Counted from the stretch's first letter, positions 1-9,254 are shown. The stretch is DNA of 64,000 nucleotides from Desulfurispora thermophila DSM 16022 (GCF_000376385.1 NZ_AQWN01000003.1:236914-300913), one strand, 5' to 3'. Notes: generated from the sequence alone by a model not told the origin. Made by a program: numbers and translations.

Positions 1-177
1 GAGGATTACCAGCAGGCGGTTTACTGGTTCAGCCAGATCACCAACCATCCCGGTTACAAACAGTTTCCCCAGTACGCCCGCCTGGCCCGGCAGCGCTGGC
101 AGGAAATTCGCTATCTGCTAGGCGAAATGAAAAAGCAAAATTCTGAAGCCGGAAGTGAAACGCAAACCGAGAAATGA
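1..177 (+). CDS. C-terminal end of an unidentified protein (cut by window edge)
   Basis: Frame 1 is open from the first base and stops at TGA 175-177, giving the last 58 residues of a protein whose start lies outside the window. The visible part is rich in Tyr, Trp, Arg and Gln (YQQAVYWFSQI, YARLARQRWQEI), which resembles the second helix pair of a TPR unit, and it ends in a polar tail. A tetratricopeptide-type protein is a guess from this pattern. About 180 bases without a recognisable gene follow before the Hpt gene. Confidence 0.55.
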   Translation, partial: EDYQQAVYWFSQITNHPGYKQFPQYARLARQRWQEIRYLLGEMKKQNSEAGSETQTEK

Positions 178-355
178 CCCGGTCGGGCGCACTAGCAGTG
201 TCCCGGCGAGAAGCTGTCCGTACGTCTCCGGTCCGAGCGCTGTCAATCCCGGGGGTGTTGGTTAACATTGTTAAGCGCAAACGTTGGGGACAGAAAGGGG
301 CACAACCGGGTGGTTGTTACAAAGATTTCCTAAAAATTACGGGAAGTGATCAAAG

Positions 356-679
356 ATGGAAGAACTGCTGGCCGCTTTGCAGCAGAAGAAGATTGTGGTC
401 CAGGTTGATGAGGACATCAAGGATCTGATTCCGGGTTTTCTGGCCAACCGCCAGCAGGATATCGTGAATTTACAGCGTGCTCTGGCCGCTGGAGACTTTC
501 AGAGCATCCAATTTATTGCCCACGGCCTCAAGGGTTCGGGAGCGGGTTACGGCTTTGATTTCATCAGCCAGCTGGGTCGCCGGCTGGAAGAAGCGGCCAA
601 AAGCAAACAGGAGACGCTGGTCAAGCAACTGATTGATTTATTACCTGTTTACCTGCAAAGAATAGAGTTACAAAACTAA
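356..679 (+). CDS. Hpt (histidine phosphotransfer) domain protein
   Basis: A 107-residue protein that is essentially one Hpt four-helix domain. The phospho-accepting histidine is in the motif AHGLKGSGAGYGF (around residue 61), followed by the typical helix with RRLEEAAK. Hpt proteins relay phosphoryl groups between the receiver of a hybrid kinase and a terminal response regulator. The start is ATG with GGGAAGTGAT just upstream. Two hybrid kinases downstream (1013-5314 and 6748-8397) carry C-terminal receivers that could donate to it. A terminal output regulator is not evident, because the best candidate in the cluster (721-1055) is broken. The domain call is firm; the partners are inferred from position. 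Confidence 0.85.
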   Translation: MEELLAALQQKKIVVQVDEDIKDLIPGFLANRQQDIVNLQRALAAGDFQSIQFIAHGLKGSGAGYGFDFISQLGRRLEEAAKSKQETLVKQLIDLLPVYLQRIELQN

Positions 680-720
680 CAACCCCATTTAATCAAACCG
701 CACATGGGGTGGAAGAAACC

Positions 721-1055
721 ATGGCAATTTTAATTGTGGAAGATTTGTACGTTACCTGCAGATCCTCAGCGCATTTTTGCGGGCGGCCGGTTTTGATGAA
801 CTGCTGGTGGCGGAGACGGCCGAGCAGGCTTTGGAGCATCTGCAGGGCTTTTATTTTTCCGAGGCTGGCAGTGGCCACGCCTGCGCTTTACCCCGGGCGC
901 TCCTGGTCACAGCCGACCGGGCGCTTTATCAGGCCAAGCGGGCCGGGCGCAACCAGATCGCGCTGGCTCTACCCCGGTGCAGAGAGGATGCTGGCAAGGA
1001 GGCCGAGTTATTTTGGAAAACAGTGCTAATAAATCGCCCGGATGGTGGGGATTAA
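721..1055 (+). pseudogene. Decayed response regulator-GGDEF (diguanylate cyclase) gene
   Basis: The frame from ATG 721 opens like a receiver domain (MAILIVED) but becomes nonsense. Another frame then resumes with receiver-like sequence (LQILSAFLRAAGFDELLVAE, then TAEQALEHL). A jump follows straight to the last helix of a GGDEF domain (ADRALYQAKRAGRNQIAL). The phospho-acceptor Asp region, the rest of the receiver and the GGDEF active site are all missing. The simplest reading is a receiver-GGDEF gene that lost most of its middle and gained a frameshift. The end of this remnant overlaps the start of the large kinase. No functional product is expected. Confidence 0.75.
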
Positions 1056-4000
1056 AACATCTCCGCAGTGGCGTGGGCCGGACACTGCTGCTCTGGTCGC
1101 TGCTCATCTCGCTGCTGCCCCTGCTGGCGTTCAACCTGTTCAACTACTGGCAGATCAGCCGGACCCTGCGCCAGGGCATTGACCAGAAATTAATTGCAGT
1201 CAGCAAACTCAAAGCGCAACAGGTAGACCAGTTCTTGCAACGCGCTCTGGCCGACGCTGCGGTGCAGGCCCAAAGCCCGCCCGTACAGCAGTATCTGATG
1301 CAGGTCCTGCAGAAAGGCGGCAGCCCGGTTGCTGACGCATGGTCGGTCGGGGATCTGGAACAGCAGGCGCAAGATTACCTGGGCCTGACCGGTTATCAGG
1401 ACCTCGTGCTCATTGATGGGCAGGGAAATATTGTCTATGCCCGGCGGGAAAAAAGCTGGGTGGGCCGGAATATCTTTTCCGGAGACAATATCAACACCAA
1501 ACTGGCTCAGGCCTGCCGGCGCTCCTTGAGCAACAAGGGACCGGCCCTGGCCGATTTTGAGAAAGCTCCCCTCTACAACAACGCCATCGCCGGGTTTACC
1601 GTCCACCCGGTGTACAGTCAGGCCGGTCAACACCTGGGCTTTGTAGCCCTGCGCCTGGCCACGGCCCAGCTTAACCAGATCATGCACCAGGATACCGGTC
1701 TTGGTCAAGACAGCGAAGTGGGGATTATCGGCACCGATCTGCGCTTGCGGAACGATTCGGTGCTGGAAGAAGGGCCTACGGCCATGGGCAAACCGATTAA
1801 CACACTGCAGCCCCAGCTGTGGTATAAGGAGCATGTGCTGAACAACCTGCCGGCTGAAATGGAAGAAAAGACCTCGGCTTATACGGGCCGGCTGGGTTTG
1901 CCCATTGTGGCCGTGCACCGGCACTTGGAAATTGACGGTGTCAAAATGGGTATTTTTGCTGCAGCCCCCCAGGCTGAATCGCTGGCGGCCATAAAAAAAC
2001 AACGGGACATCTGCATTATTTTGTTTGCAGTTACCTGTGCTGTAGTACTGCTTTTATCCGGACGGATGGTGCAGTTTATTGTCAAACCTCTGCTGGAGCT
2101 CAACATTTGGACGCAACAGGTAGCCAGAGGAGATTTGAGCAAGCGAGCCGTCAGCACGCCGGACAATGAACTGGGTCAACTGCGGGACAGCTTCGCGTCC
2201 ATGGTTGGTTCACTGCAAGAGGTGACCGATGTCTGCCAGGCGGTGGCCAGGGGCGACTTCAGCCGCCAAATTAAGGCCCGCAGTGAACAGGATGTGCTGG
2301 CTGATTCGGTCAACCAGATGATTGACAACCTGCGCGGCGTGGTCAAGCAGGCCCGGGCCATTGCCGGGGGAGACTATGCCACACGCGTCACCCCTATGTC
2401 GGAAAATGATGAACTGGGCACTGCCATCCAGGCCATGGTGGCTGACCTGCGCCGGGTAAGGGCGGAAAACCAGCAGCGCAACTGGTTGAAAAACGGCCTG
2501 ATGGCCATAAGCGACCAGATGCGCGGTGAACTGGCGCCGGCCGAACTGGCCCAGCGGGTTCTCACCACTTTGGCCAGACACCTGGAGGCCCGGGCAGCCG
2601 TGTTTTATCTGATGGACGAAAGGCGTACGCTGCAACTTTATGCCAGCTACGCCTTTACCAGGCGCAAAAACCTGTCCATAAGTTATGCGCTGGGCGAGAG
2701 CCTGGTGGGTCAGGCTGCCCTGGAAAAGAAAAGCATTATCCTGACCAGCGTATCCGAGGACTATTATTTAAAAATAACCTCGGGACTGGGTGAGGCTGTG
2801 CCACGCAACATTGCCGTGGTGCCGCTTTTGTACAACGGCCAGGTTAAAGGGGTGGTGGAACTGGCTACAATGACCGGGCTGGACGATGTACAGCTGGAGT
2901 TTCTGGAGCGGGCGACGGAAAACATTGCCATTGCCCTGGAAACCGCCCAGGCCCGCCAGCGCATGAAGGAACTGCTGGAAAAGACCCAGCAACAGGCTGA
3001 GGAATTACAGGTGCAGCAGGAAGAGCTGCGCCAGATGAACGAAGAACTGGAGGAGCAGACCAGAATATTAAAAGAATCACAGAGCAAGCTGCAGGATCAG
3101 CAGGAAGAGTTGCGTCAGATCAACGAGGAACTGGAAGAACGCACCAAAGCGCTGGAAAAACAGCGCCTGGCTCTGGAACAAAAAAATCAAGAGCTGGAGG
3201 AAGCGCAGCGCAAGCTGCAGGAAAAAGCCCGCGATTTGGAACTGGCCAGCCGGTACAAGTCGGAATTTCTGGCCAACATGTCCCACGAGTTGCGCACACC
3301 CCTGAACAGCGTGCTGATCCTTTCCAAGCTGCTGAGTGAAAATAAAGAAGAAAACCTGACCGCCAAACAGGTGGAATACGCCCACACCATATATGCCGCC
3401 GGGTCGGATCTGTTGAGCCTGATTAACGACATCCTGGATCTGTCCAAAATTGAATCGGGCAAACTGGAACTGCGCCCCGAACAGATCAACATCCAGCAGC
3501 TGGCGGAGGACATGGAAAAGTATTTCCGCTGCCAGGCACAGGAGAAAAAATTGGCCTTTACCGTTTCTGTGCACCCCGCAGTGCCCCGGACAATTTACGC
3601 CGATAAACAGCGCTTGGAACAGATCATCAAAAACCTGTTGTCCAATGCCTTCAAGTTCACTGAACAAGGACAGGTCAATGTCCGCTTCCAGTTGGTCAAT
3701 CCTCCGTCCCGGTCGGGGGTGGAAAAGCAGGCGGCATACACTATGCTGGCAATAGCCGTCAGCGACACGGGCAAGGGCATCGCCCCGGACAAACAAAAGA
3801 TAATATTCGAAGCCTTCCAGCAGGAAGACGGCACCATTAGCCGGCGTTACGGGGGTACGGGGCTGGGCCTGTCCATCTCCCGCGAACTGGCCAGGCTGAT
3901 GGGTGGAGAGATCCGCCTGGTCAGCCAGGAGGGTAAAGGCAGCACATTCACACTGTATTTGCCCCTGTCTAAAGCCAGCCAGGTGGGCGAAAGCAAACCG

Positions 4001-5314
4001 GAGAGCAGCCTGCCACCTCTCTATCCGGGCGACCAGCACATGGTAGCGCCCCCGGCCGCTGCCCAAGCCGGCGCGCAGCTGGCTGCCAGCCAGCCGGAGC
4101 CGGTTGTTGAGCAACCGGCTACAACAGACCAGGCCGGTGGGGAGCGCCTGGTGCTAATTATTGAGGATGACCGCAATTTTGCCGGATTGCTGGCCGACCT
4201 GGCCCGGCAAAAAGGCTTCCAGACGGCCTGGGCAGAAAGCGGGGAAAAGGGGATTGCCCTGGCCCGTCAGCTGCAACCAGCCGCCATCATTCTGGATATC
4301 GGCTTGCCTGGCATTGACGGGTGGAAGGTACTGGAAATATTAAAAGGCGACCAGTTGACCAGACATATTCCCGTGCACTTCATCTCGGCCATGGACCACA
4401 GCCTGGAGGCCATGCGCCGGGGGGCCATCGGCTATTTGACCAAACCGGTCAGCCCGGAGGATCTGGACCAGGTTTTCCAAAAGATTCAGGACATTATCAG
4501 TAAAAAAGTTAAAAAGCTGCTGGTGGTGGAAGACGACCCACAACAGCGCCGGAGTATACTGGAACTGATAGGCAATGGCGATGTGGTGACCACAGCGGTG
4601 GGCAGTGGTAAAGAAGCTTACCAGCTCTTAAGAGAAAATGCTTATGACTGTGTGGTGCTGGATCTGGGTCTGCAGGACATGTCCGGATTTGAACTGCTGG
4701 AAAAGATCAAGTCCGATCCAGCCATCAGCTACATCCCGGTCATTATCTACACCGGACGGGAACTGAGCCGGGAAGAGGAAAACATACTGAATGCCCACGC
4801 GGAGAGCATCATTGTGAAAGGGGCGAAATCACCGGAAAGGTTGCTCTACGAAACCACGCTTTTCCTGCACCGGGTGGAGGCCAACCTGCCGCCCGAGCAG
4901 AGAAAAGCGCTGCGCATCCTGCACAATAAAGACCAGGTTTTCCAGGGCAAAAAAATCCTGCTGGCCGATGATGACATGCGCAATGTCTTTGCCCTGCTCA
5001 GCATCCTGGAGGAAAAGGGCATGGAGATCCTGGTGGCTCGCAATGGGCGGGAAGCTCTCCAAAAACTGGCCGAGCACCCCGACACAGACCTGGTGCTGAT
5101 GGACATCATGATGCCGGAAATGGACGGTTACCAGGCCATGCGGGAAATCCGGAAACAGGAGCGGTTTAAATACCTGCCTATCATCGCTCTGACGGCCAAA
5201 GCCATGAAGGGGGACAGAGAAAAAAGCATTGCGGCCGGCGCCAGCGATTACCTGTCCAAGCCGGTGGACCCGGATAAATTGCTTTCTCTGCTGCGGGTGT
5301 GGCTATATCGCTGA
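1013..5314 (+). CDS. Large membrane hybrid sensor histidine kinase with three receivers
   Basis: The protein has about 1433 residues. I chose the TTG start at 1013 because AAGGAGG lies 10 bases upstream; an upstream in-frame GTG (977) has no such site. Order of parts: transmembrane segment about 21-44; a roughly 290-residue extracytoplasmic sensor, probably Cache-like; a second membrane segment about 332-355; HAMP and HAMP-like repeats to about 480; a GAF domain about 500-645; a long coiled coil 648-745 with repeated QQEELRQ(M/I)NEELEE units; HisKA with NMSHELRTP (His about 758); HATPase_c with NLLSNAFKF, SDTGKGI and GGTGLGLS; then three receivers at about 1046-1160, 1167-1283 and 1314-1430, each with its Asp (ILDIGLPG, VLDLGLQD, LMDIMMPEMDG). 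It is followed after 12 bases by cheR. The ligand is unknown. Confidence 0.92.
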   Translation: MENSANKSPGWWGLKHLRSGVGRTLLLWSLLISLLPLLAFNLFNYWQISRTLRQGIDQKLIAVSKLKAQQVDQFLQRALADAAVQAQSPPVQQYLMQVLQKGGSPVADAWSVGDLEQQAQDYLGLTGYQDLVLIDGQGNIVYARREKSWVGRNIFSGDNINTKLAQACRRSLSNKGPALADFEKAPLYNNAIAGFTVHPVYSQAGQHLGFVALRLATAQLNQIMHQDTGLGQDSEVGIIGTDLRLRNDSVLEEGPTAMGKPINTLQPQLWYKEHVLNNLPAEMEEKTSAYTGRLGLPIVAVHRHLEIDGVKMGIFAAAPQAESLAAIKKQRDICIILFAVTCAVVLLLSGRMVQFIVKPLLELNIWTQQVARGDLSKRAVSTPDNELGQLRDSFASMVGSLQEVTDVCQAVARGDFSRQIKARSEQDVLADSVNQMIDNLRGVVKQARAIAGGDYATRVTPMSENDELGTAIQAMVADLRRVRAENQQRNWLKNGLMAISDQMRGELAPAELAQRVLTTLARHLEARAAVFYLMDERRTLQLYASYAFTRRKNLSISYALGESLVGQAALEKKSIILTSVSEDYYLKITSGLGEAVPRNIAVVPLLYNGQVKGVVELATMTGLDDVQLEFLERATENIAIALETAQARQRMKELLEKTQQQAEELQVQQEELRQMNEELEEQTRILKESQSKLQDQQEELRQINEELEERTKALEKQRLALEQKNQELEEAQRKLQEKARDLELASRYKSEFLANMSHELRTPLNSVLILSKLLSENKEENLTAKQVEYAHTIYAAGSDLLSLINDILDLSKIESGKLELRPEQINIQQLAEDMEKYFRCQAQEKKLAFTVSVHPAVPRTIYADKQRLEQIIKNLLSNAFKFTEQGQVNVRFQLVNPPSRSGVEKQAAYTMLAIAVSDTGKGIAPDKQKIIFEAFQQEDGTISRRYGGTGLGLSISRELARLMGGEIRLVSQEGKGSTFTLYLPLSKASQVGESKPESSLPPLYPGDQHMVAPPAAAQAGAQLAASQPEPVVEQPATTDQAGGERLVLIIEDDRNFAGLLADLARQKGFQTAWAESGEKGIALARQLQPAAIILDIGLPGIDGWKVLEILKGDQLTRHIPVHFISAMDHSLEAMRRGAIGYLTKPVSPEDLDQVFQKIQDIISKKVKKLLVVEDDPQQRRSILELIGNGDVVTTAVGSGKEAYQLLRENAYDCVVLDLGLQDMSGFELLEKIKSDPAISYIPVIIYTGRELSREEENILNAHAESIIVKGAKSPERLLYETTLFLHRVEANLPPEQRKALRILHNKDQVFQGKKILLADDDMRNVFALLSILEEKGMEILVARNGREALQKLAEHPDTDLVLMDIMMPEMDGYQAMREIRKQERFKYLPIIALTAKAMKGDREKSIAAGASDYLSKPVDPDKLLSLLRVWLYR

Positions 5315-5326
5315 GGAGGGGGGCCG

Positions 5327-6157
5327 GTGGTGGCCGGTATGCACAACATTGAGGACATTGAGTTGCAACTTCTGCTGGAAGCCATTTATTTAAAATACGG
5401 CTATGATTTCCGCGATTACGCCCGGGCTTCGGTCAAGCGACGCCTGACCCACCGTCTGGCTTTATCCGGCCTGCAGTCATTTTCCGAAATGCAGCATGTT
5501 GCTCTGCGCGACCAGCAGTATTTCGAGCAAATTTTGCTTGACCTGTCCATCAATGTCACCGAGATGTTCCGGGACCCCTCTTTCTACCGGGCCCTGCGTT
5601 CCGAAATCATTCCGGTTCTGAAAACATACCCCTTCATCAAGATCTGGCATGCCGGTTGTGCCAGCGGGGAAGAGGTGTATTCCATGGCTATCCTGCTCCT
5701 GGAGGAAAAGATGTACAACCGCTGCCAGATTTACGCCACCGATTTCAACGAGGTGGTCCTGCAACAGGCGCAGGAAGCCATCTACCCGGTGGAAAAAATG
5801 AAACAGTACAGCACCAACTACTTGCTGGCCGGCGGCAAGTACTCCCTGGCCGACTACTACACAGCCAGCTACAACCTGGCCATCCTGCACCAGGAGCTGA
5901 AAAAGAACATCCTTTTTGCCGCCCACAACCTGGTCACCGACGGGGCCTTTGGCGAAATGCATTTGATCATGTGCCGTAACGTGCTGATTTACTTTAATAA
6001 AGAGCTGCAAAGCAGGGTGGTCAAATTGTTTGCCGACAGCCTCTGCCGGCAGGGCTTTTTGTGTCTGGGCAGCAAGGAGAGCCTGCGCTTTTCACCTTAT
6101 GCCGACTTTTTTGAAGAAGTGGTACCCCATGAAAAAATCTACCGCAAAAAGATATGA
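5327..6157 (+). CDS. cheR: CheR-type protein-glutamate methyltransferase
   Basis: The protein has about 276 residues. CheR uses S-adenosylmethionine to methylate glutamates on chemoreceptors or related signalling coiled coils. An N-terminal helical domain (residues 1-75) precedes a methyltransferase fold with the SAM-binding motif HAGCASGEEVYSMA (about 109-122), ATDFNEVVL and the conserved CRNVLIYF near residue 210. The start is GTG 5327 behind GGAGGGGGG; ATG 5339 is an alternative. Its end overlaps the start of cheB by 29 bases, implying coupled translation. No chemoreceptor, CheA or CheW gene is visible, so the substrate may be the neighbouring large kinase or a receptor elsewhere. Confidence 0.92.
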   Translation: MVAGMHNIEDIELQLLLEAIYLKYGYDFRDYARASVKRRLTHRLALSGLQSFSEMQHVALRDQQYFEQILLDLSINVTEMFRDPSFYRALRSEIIPVLKTYPFIKIWHAGCASGEEVYSMAILLLEEKMYNRCQIYATDFNEVVLQQAQEAIYPVEKMKQYSTNYLLAGGKYSLADYYTASYNLAILHQELKKNILFAAHNLVTDGAFGEMHLIMCRNVLIYFNKELQSRVVKLFADSLCRQGFLCLGSKESLRFSPYADFFEEVVPHEKIYRKKI

Positions 6158-6719
6158 AGCAGTGGTTCTGGGCGTGTCGGCCGGTGGCTTAAACGCCCTG
6201 CGCCTTCTGCTGCCTGCCCTGAAGCCCGACTTCAGTTTGCCTTTGGTCATAGTCCAGCACCAGCACCCGGCCGCCGATGATTTTCTGGTCAGATATTTAA
6301 ACAACCTTTGTCCGCTGTTTGTAAAACAGGCGGAAGACAAGGAAGAGGTCCGATCCGGGATAGTTTATCTGGCACCACCAGATTATCATTTGCTGGTTGA
6401 GATGGACAGGTTTTTTTCCCTGTCCGTTGATCCACCGGTAAACTACGCCCGGCCGGCCATTGACGTGTTGTTTGCTACGGCTGCCGACACCTACGGCTCC
6501 GCTCTGATCGGGGTGATCCTGACCGGAGCCAGTAATGATGGCAGTGAGGGACTTAAACAAATCAAACAAAAAGGTGGCCTGACCATTGTGCAGGACCCGG
6601 ACACGGCGGAGGTGGACTTCATGCCCCGGGCGGCCCTGAGTGCGGCCGGGGCGGATTACCTCCTGCCGCTGGAACAGATCGCGCCGCTGCTCAACAAACT
6701 GGCCGGCACGGCCAGTTGA
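6129..6719 (+). CDS. cheB: CheB-type protein-glutamate methylesterase, receiver-less
   Basis: A 196-residue protein consisting only of the CheB catalytic domain. The triad is visible: Ser in GVSAGG, His in QHQHP, and Asp in LTGASNDGSEG. It would remove the methyl groups added by CheR. Classical CheB has an N-terminal receiver that holds the esterase in check; here it is absent, so activity must be constitutive or controlled by partners. The ATG at 6129 is chosen because translation from it begins directly with the catalytic fold. Upstream starts in the same frame lie inside cheR. Confidence 0.92.
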   Translation: MKKSTAKRYEAVVLGVSAGGLNALRLLLPALKPDFSLPLVIVQHQHPAADDFLVRYLNNLCPLFVKQAEDKEEVRSGIVYLAPPDYHLLVEMDRFFSLSVDPPVNYARPAIDVLFATAADTYGSALIGVILTGASNDGSEGLKQIKQKGGLTIVQDPDTAEVDFMPRAALSAAGADYLLPLEQIAPLLNKLAGTAS

Positions 6720-6747
6720 TTGAATGCCTGCCAAGAGGGTAAAAAAG

Positions 6748-8397
6748 ATGAACGAACAACTCAAACAAAATATTTTGATCGTGGATGACCGGCCGGAAAA
6801 TTTGCTGGTGCTGGAGAGCATTCTGGAGGATGCCCACCTGAACATCTACAAAGCCACCTCGGGTAATGAAGCACTGGCCATCGTTTTGGAGCACGATCTG
6901 GCTCTGGTGTTGCTGGACGTGCAGATGCCCGATATGGACGGCTTTGAAATAGCCGAGCTGATGCGGCGCAGCGAGCGCTCCCGCCACATTCCCATCATTT
7001 TTGTTACAGCCATCAGCAAAGAGCAAAAGCATATTTTTCAGGGTTATGAAGCCGGTGCGGTGGACTACCTGTTCAAGCCGCTGGAGCCGGAAATATTAAA
7101 GAGCAAGGTCAGGGTCTTTCTTGAACTGGACAAACAAAAAAAACTACTGAAAAAACAGGCTGCCGAGCTGCGGGAGAAGATCATTGAACTGCACCTGGCC
7201 AAAGAGACGGCCGAGGCGGCCAACAAAGCCAAGAGCGAATTCCTGGCCAACATGAGCCATGAAATACGCACTCCTTTAAACTCCATCATCGGCATGGCCG
7301 ATTTGCTGGCGGAAACCAAGTTAAATACCGAGCAGGCAGAATATGTGCGCATCCTGAAAACGGCCGGTGAGAACCTGCTGCACCTGATCAACGACATCCT
7401 GGATCTATCCAAAATAGAGGCCGGGCGCCTGCAGCTCAATCACACCAGCTTCCACTTGCCGGAAACCATCAGCAAGCCCTGCCAGATACTGGCCATGCGG
7501 GCCCGGCAAAAGGGGATCAGCCTTAATTACACCATTGCCCCGGACGTTCCGGTATATTTGCAGGGAGATCCGGACAGGCTGCAACAGGTGATCATCAACC
7601 TGTTGGGCAATGCTGTCAAATTCACGGAAAAGGGAGCGGTTTCTTTAGCTGTCACCCTCCATCAGCCCGGTAGTCCGGTGGAGCGGGAGGGAAAACCCGT
7701 CTTGCTTTTTACGGTGTCCGATACGGGTATTGGCATTCCGCCGGACAAACTGGAAGAAATATTTTACAGTTTTACCCAGGCCGATGCCTCCACCACCCGC
7801 CGCTATGGCGGAACCGGGTTGGGCCTGACTATCTCACGCCGTCTGGTGGAACTGATGGGCGGCCGCATCTGGGTGGAGAGCACGGTGGGGAAAGGCAGCA
7901 CCTTCTATTTCACAGTACAATTTGAACCCGGGGATGAAAAGGGTAAAGACCACCCGACACAGGCTGGGACGGGGTATGCAGGAACACCGGCCGGGGAACC
8001 GAAACAGCCCACCCGACGTATCCTGCTTGTAGAAGACAACCCCGACAACCTGTTCTTGTTCAAAACTTACTTGAAGAACACGCCGTACCACATAGAAACG
8101 GCGGAAAACGGAGCGGTGGCGGTGGAAAAATACCAGTCAGAGCAATTTGACCTGGTACTGATGGATATGCAAATGCCTGTGTTGGACGGCTACACAGCAA
8201 CCACGCTGATCCGCAAGTGGGAAGCCGAGCAACACCGTCCACCCGTACCCATCATTGCCCTGACCGCTTACGCGCTGAAGGAAGATGAGCAAAAGAGCCG
8301 GCTGGCAGGTTGCAATGACCACGTGACCAAGCCGGTGAAGAAAAACATCCTGCTGGAGACAATTGCTAGGTATATATCTCCCTCCTCCCGGGAGTGA
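6748..8397 (+). CDS. Cytoplasmic hybrid histidine kinase (REC-HisKA-HATPase-REC)
   Basis: The protein has about 549 residues and no membrane segment. An N-terminal receiver (about 5-125, [12 protein letters not shown]) leads through a short coiled coil to HisKA (NMSHEIRTP), HATPase_c ([26 protein letters not shown]) and a C-terminal receiver (about 420-545, [13 protein letters not shown]). ATG 6748 is favoured over ATG 6724 because AAGAGGGT lies just before it. The input receiver suggests that it is driven by another kinase, probably the large one upstream. It is the last gene of the cluster and is followed by a clear terminator. Confidence 0.92.
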   Translation: MNEQLKQNILIVDDRPENLLVLESILEDAHLNIYKATSGNEALAIVLEHDLALVLLDVQMPDMDGFEIAELMRRSERSRHIPIIFVTAISKEQKHIFQGYEAGAVDYLFKPLEPEILKSKVRVFLELDKQKKLLKKQAAELREKIIELHLAKETAEAANKAKSEFLANMSHEIRTPLNSIIGMADLLAETKLNTEQAEYVRILKTAGENLLHLINDILDLSKIEAGRLQLNHTSFHLPETISKPCQILAMRARQKGISLNYTIAPDVPVYLQGDPDRLQQVIINLLGNAVKFTEKGAVSLAVTLHQPGSPVEREGKPVLLFTVSDTGIGIPPDKLEEIFYSFTQADASTTRRYGGTGLGLTISRRLVELMGGRIWVESTVGKGSTFYFTVQFEPGDEKGKDHPTQAGTGYAGTPAGEPKQPTRRILLVEDNPDNLFLFKTYLKNTPYHIETAENGAVAVEKYQSEQFDLVLMDMQMPVLDGYTATTLIRKWEAEQHRPPVPIIALTAYALKEDEQKSRLAGCNDHVTKPVKKNILLETIARYISPSSRE

Positions 8398-8404
8398 TTT
8401 CTAG

Positions 8405-8440
8405 GCCGGCAAAATTGGTTTGCCGGCATAATTTTTTCTT
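8405..8440 (+). terminator. Rho-independent terminator of the signalling cluster
   Basis: A 9-bp stem (GCCGGCAAA with TTTGCCGGC, loop of 5) followed by ATAATTTTTTCTTT. It closes the Hpt-kinase-CheR-CheB-kinase transcription unit. Confidence 0.8.
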
Positions 8441-8476
8441 TCCGGCATAAGCATTATTTAGTAAAATTCCGGCGAG

Positions 8477-9088
8477 GTGAGGGCGGTGCTGCGCTTACTG
8501 GCATCCCGTTGGCTGCTGTGGCTGTTTCTGGTGCTCATCTTTGCCGGAGGGGCCTGGGCGGGGTATCTTTACCTGCACAGCTTGCCACCAGCCCAACTGG
8601 AAAACATCTCGGCTTACCTGCTGGCCCTGTTCAAGCAGGCTGGCAGCGGAGAGGCCCGGACAGGGGAACTGCATCGTCTGATTACTAGCAATATTCTCTT
8701 TACATTGCTCATTTACTTATTAGGAGTAACGGTAATTGCTGTGCCTGTACTCCTGCTGCTGCTTTTTGGGCGGGGCTTTGCCCTGGGATTTACAGTTGGT
8801 TATCTGCTGGAACAGTACCCCAAACAGGGCTTCCTGCTGGCCATCTGCGCAATTTTGCCCCAGCATATATTTTATTTGACGGGTTTGTTCCTGGCCGTGG
8901 GCGGAGCCGCATATTTCAGCCTGGTGCTGACCCGGCGTTGGTTTGACAGCCGGCAACCGGTCCTGCCTTTCTGGTCGGGTTACAGCTGCTTGATGTTGCT
9001 GGTGCTGGGCCTCAACCTGCTGGGCGGGATGGCGGAAGTTTATGTTACACCCTGGTGTATCAGCTTATCCAGCAAGTTGATCCTTTGA
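8477..9088 (+). CDS. spoIIM: Stage II sporulation protein M
   Basis: The protein has about 203 residues. SpoIIM forms the SpoIIDMP complex that thins septal peptidoglycan and drives engulfment in the mother cell. It shows the family's pattern: an N-terminal membrane segment, an extracytoplasmic stretch (about 38-70), then several hydrophobic segments including LLFGRGFALGFTVGYLLEQ and ILPQHIFYLTGLFLAV, with the conserved PQH in a loop. The start is GTG 8477 or GTG 8486; AGGTGAGG around 8475-8482 fits the second slightly better. It stands alone between terminators with a small membrane-protein gene. Its partner SpoIIP is at 53437-54648; no SpoIID gene is seen in the window. Confidence 0.88.
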   Translation: MRAVLRLLASRWLLWLFLVLIFAGGAWAGYLYLHSLPPAQLENISAYLLALFKQAGSGEARTGELHRLITSNILFTLLIYLLGVTVIAVPVLLLLLFGRGFALGFTVGYLLEQYPKQGFLLAICAILPQHIFYLTGLFLAVGGAAYFSLVLTRRWFDSRQPVLPFWSGYSCLMLLVLGLNLLGGMAEVYVTPWCISLSSKLIL

Positions 9089-9116
9089 AAAAGTGTTTAA
9101 AGGGGGGATAAGAAAC

Positions 9117-9254
9117 GTGCTGGTAATCATCACCGCCTGGCGACGCAAACTGATGGCACTGGCCCGCTTACTGGTAGCTCTGGCCATTATCATTGTTTTA
9201 TTTTTCCAGTTAGCAGGCATACTAAAGCAAAATTTTCCTGTCACCGGCTTTTAA
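9117..9254 (+). CDS. Very small single-pass membrane protein (45 aa)
   Basis: GTG 9117 to TAA 9254 encodes 45 residues: a basic N-terminal stretch (AWRRKLMALARL), one hydrophobic segment of about 20 residues (VALAIIIVLFFQLAGIL) and a short polar tail. A strong purine-rich site (AAGGGGGGATAAG) sits at proper spacing, and the gene follows spoIIM by 28 bases, so it is probably co-transcribed with it. The stop codon lies inside the following terminator. I do not recognise the family. The ribosome binding site, hydrophobic pattern and tight context argue that it is real; a role in sporulation is a guess from position. Confidence 0.6.
   Translation: MLVIITAWRRKLMALARLLVALAIIIVLFFQLAGILKQNFPVTGF

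Noticed and set aside
178..355. A gene in the gap before the Hpt gene
   Set aside because: An 84-codon frame crosses it but ends inside the Hpt gene, with no domain and no ribosome binding site. I see nothing functional there.
977..1012. GTG 977 as the start of the large kinase
   Set aside because: AAGGAGG at 996-1002 fits TTG 1013; the extra 12 residues lie in the decayed GGDEF tail and are not conserved-looking.
3077..4114. A 345-codon reverse-strand open frame inside the large kinase gene
   Set aside because: It is antisense to conserved HisKA/HATPase sequence, has no ribosome binding site and shows compositional repetition expected from a GC-rich shadow frame.
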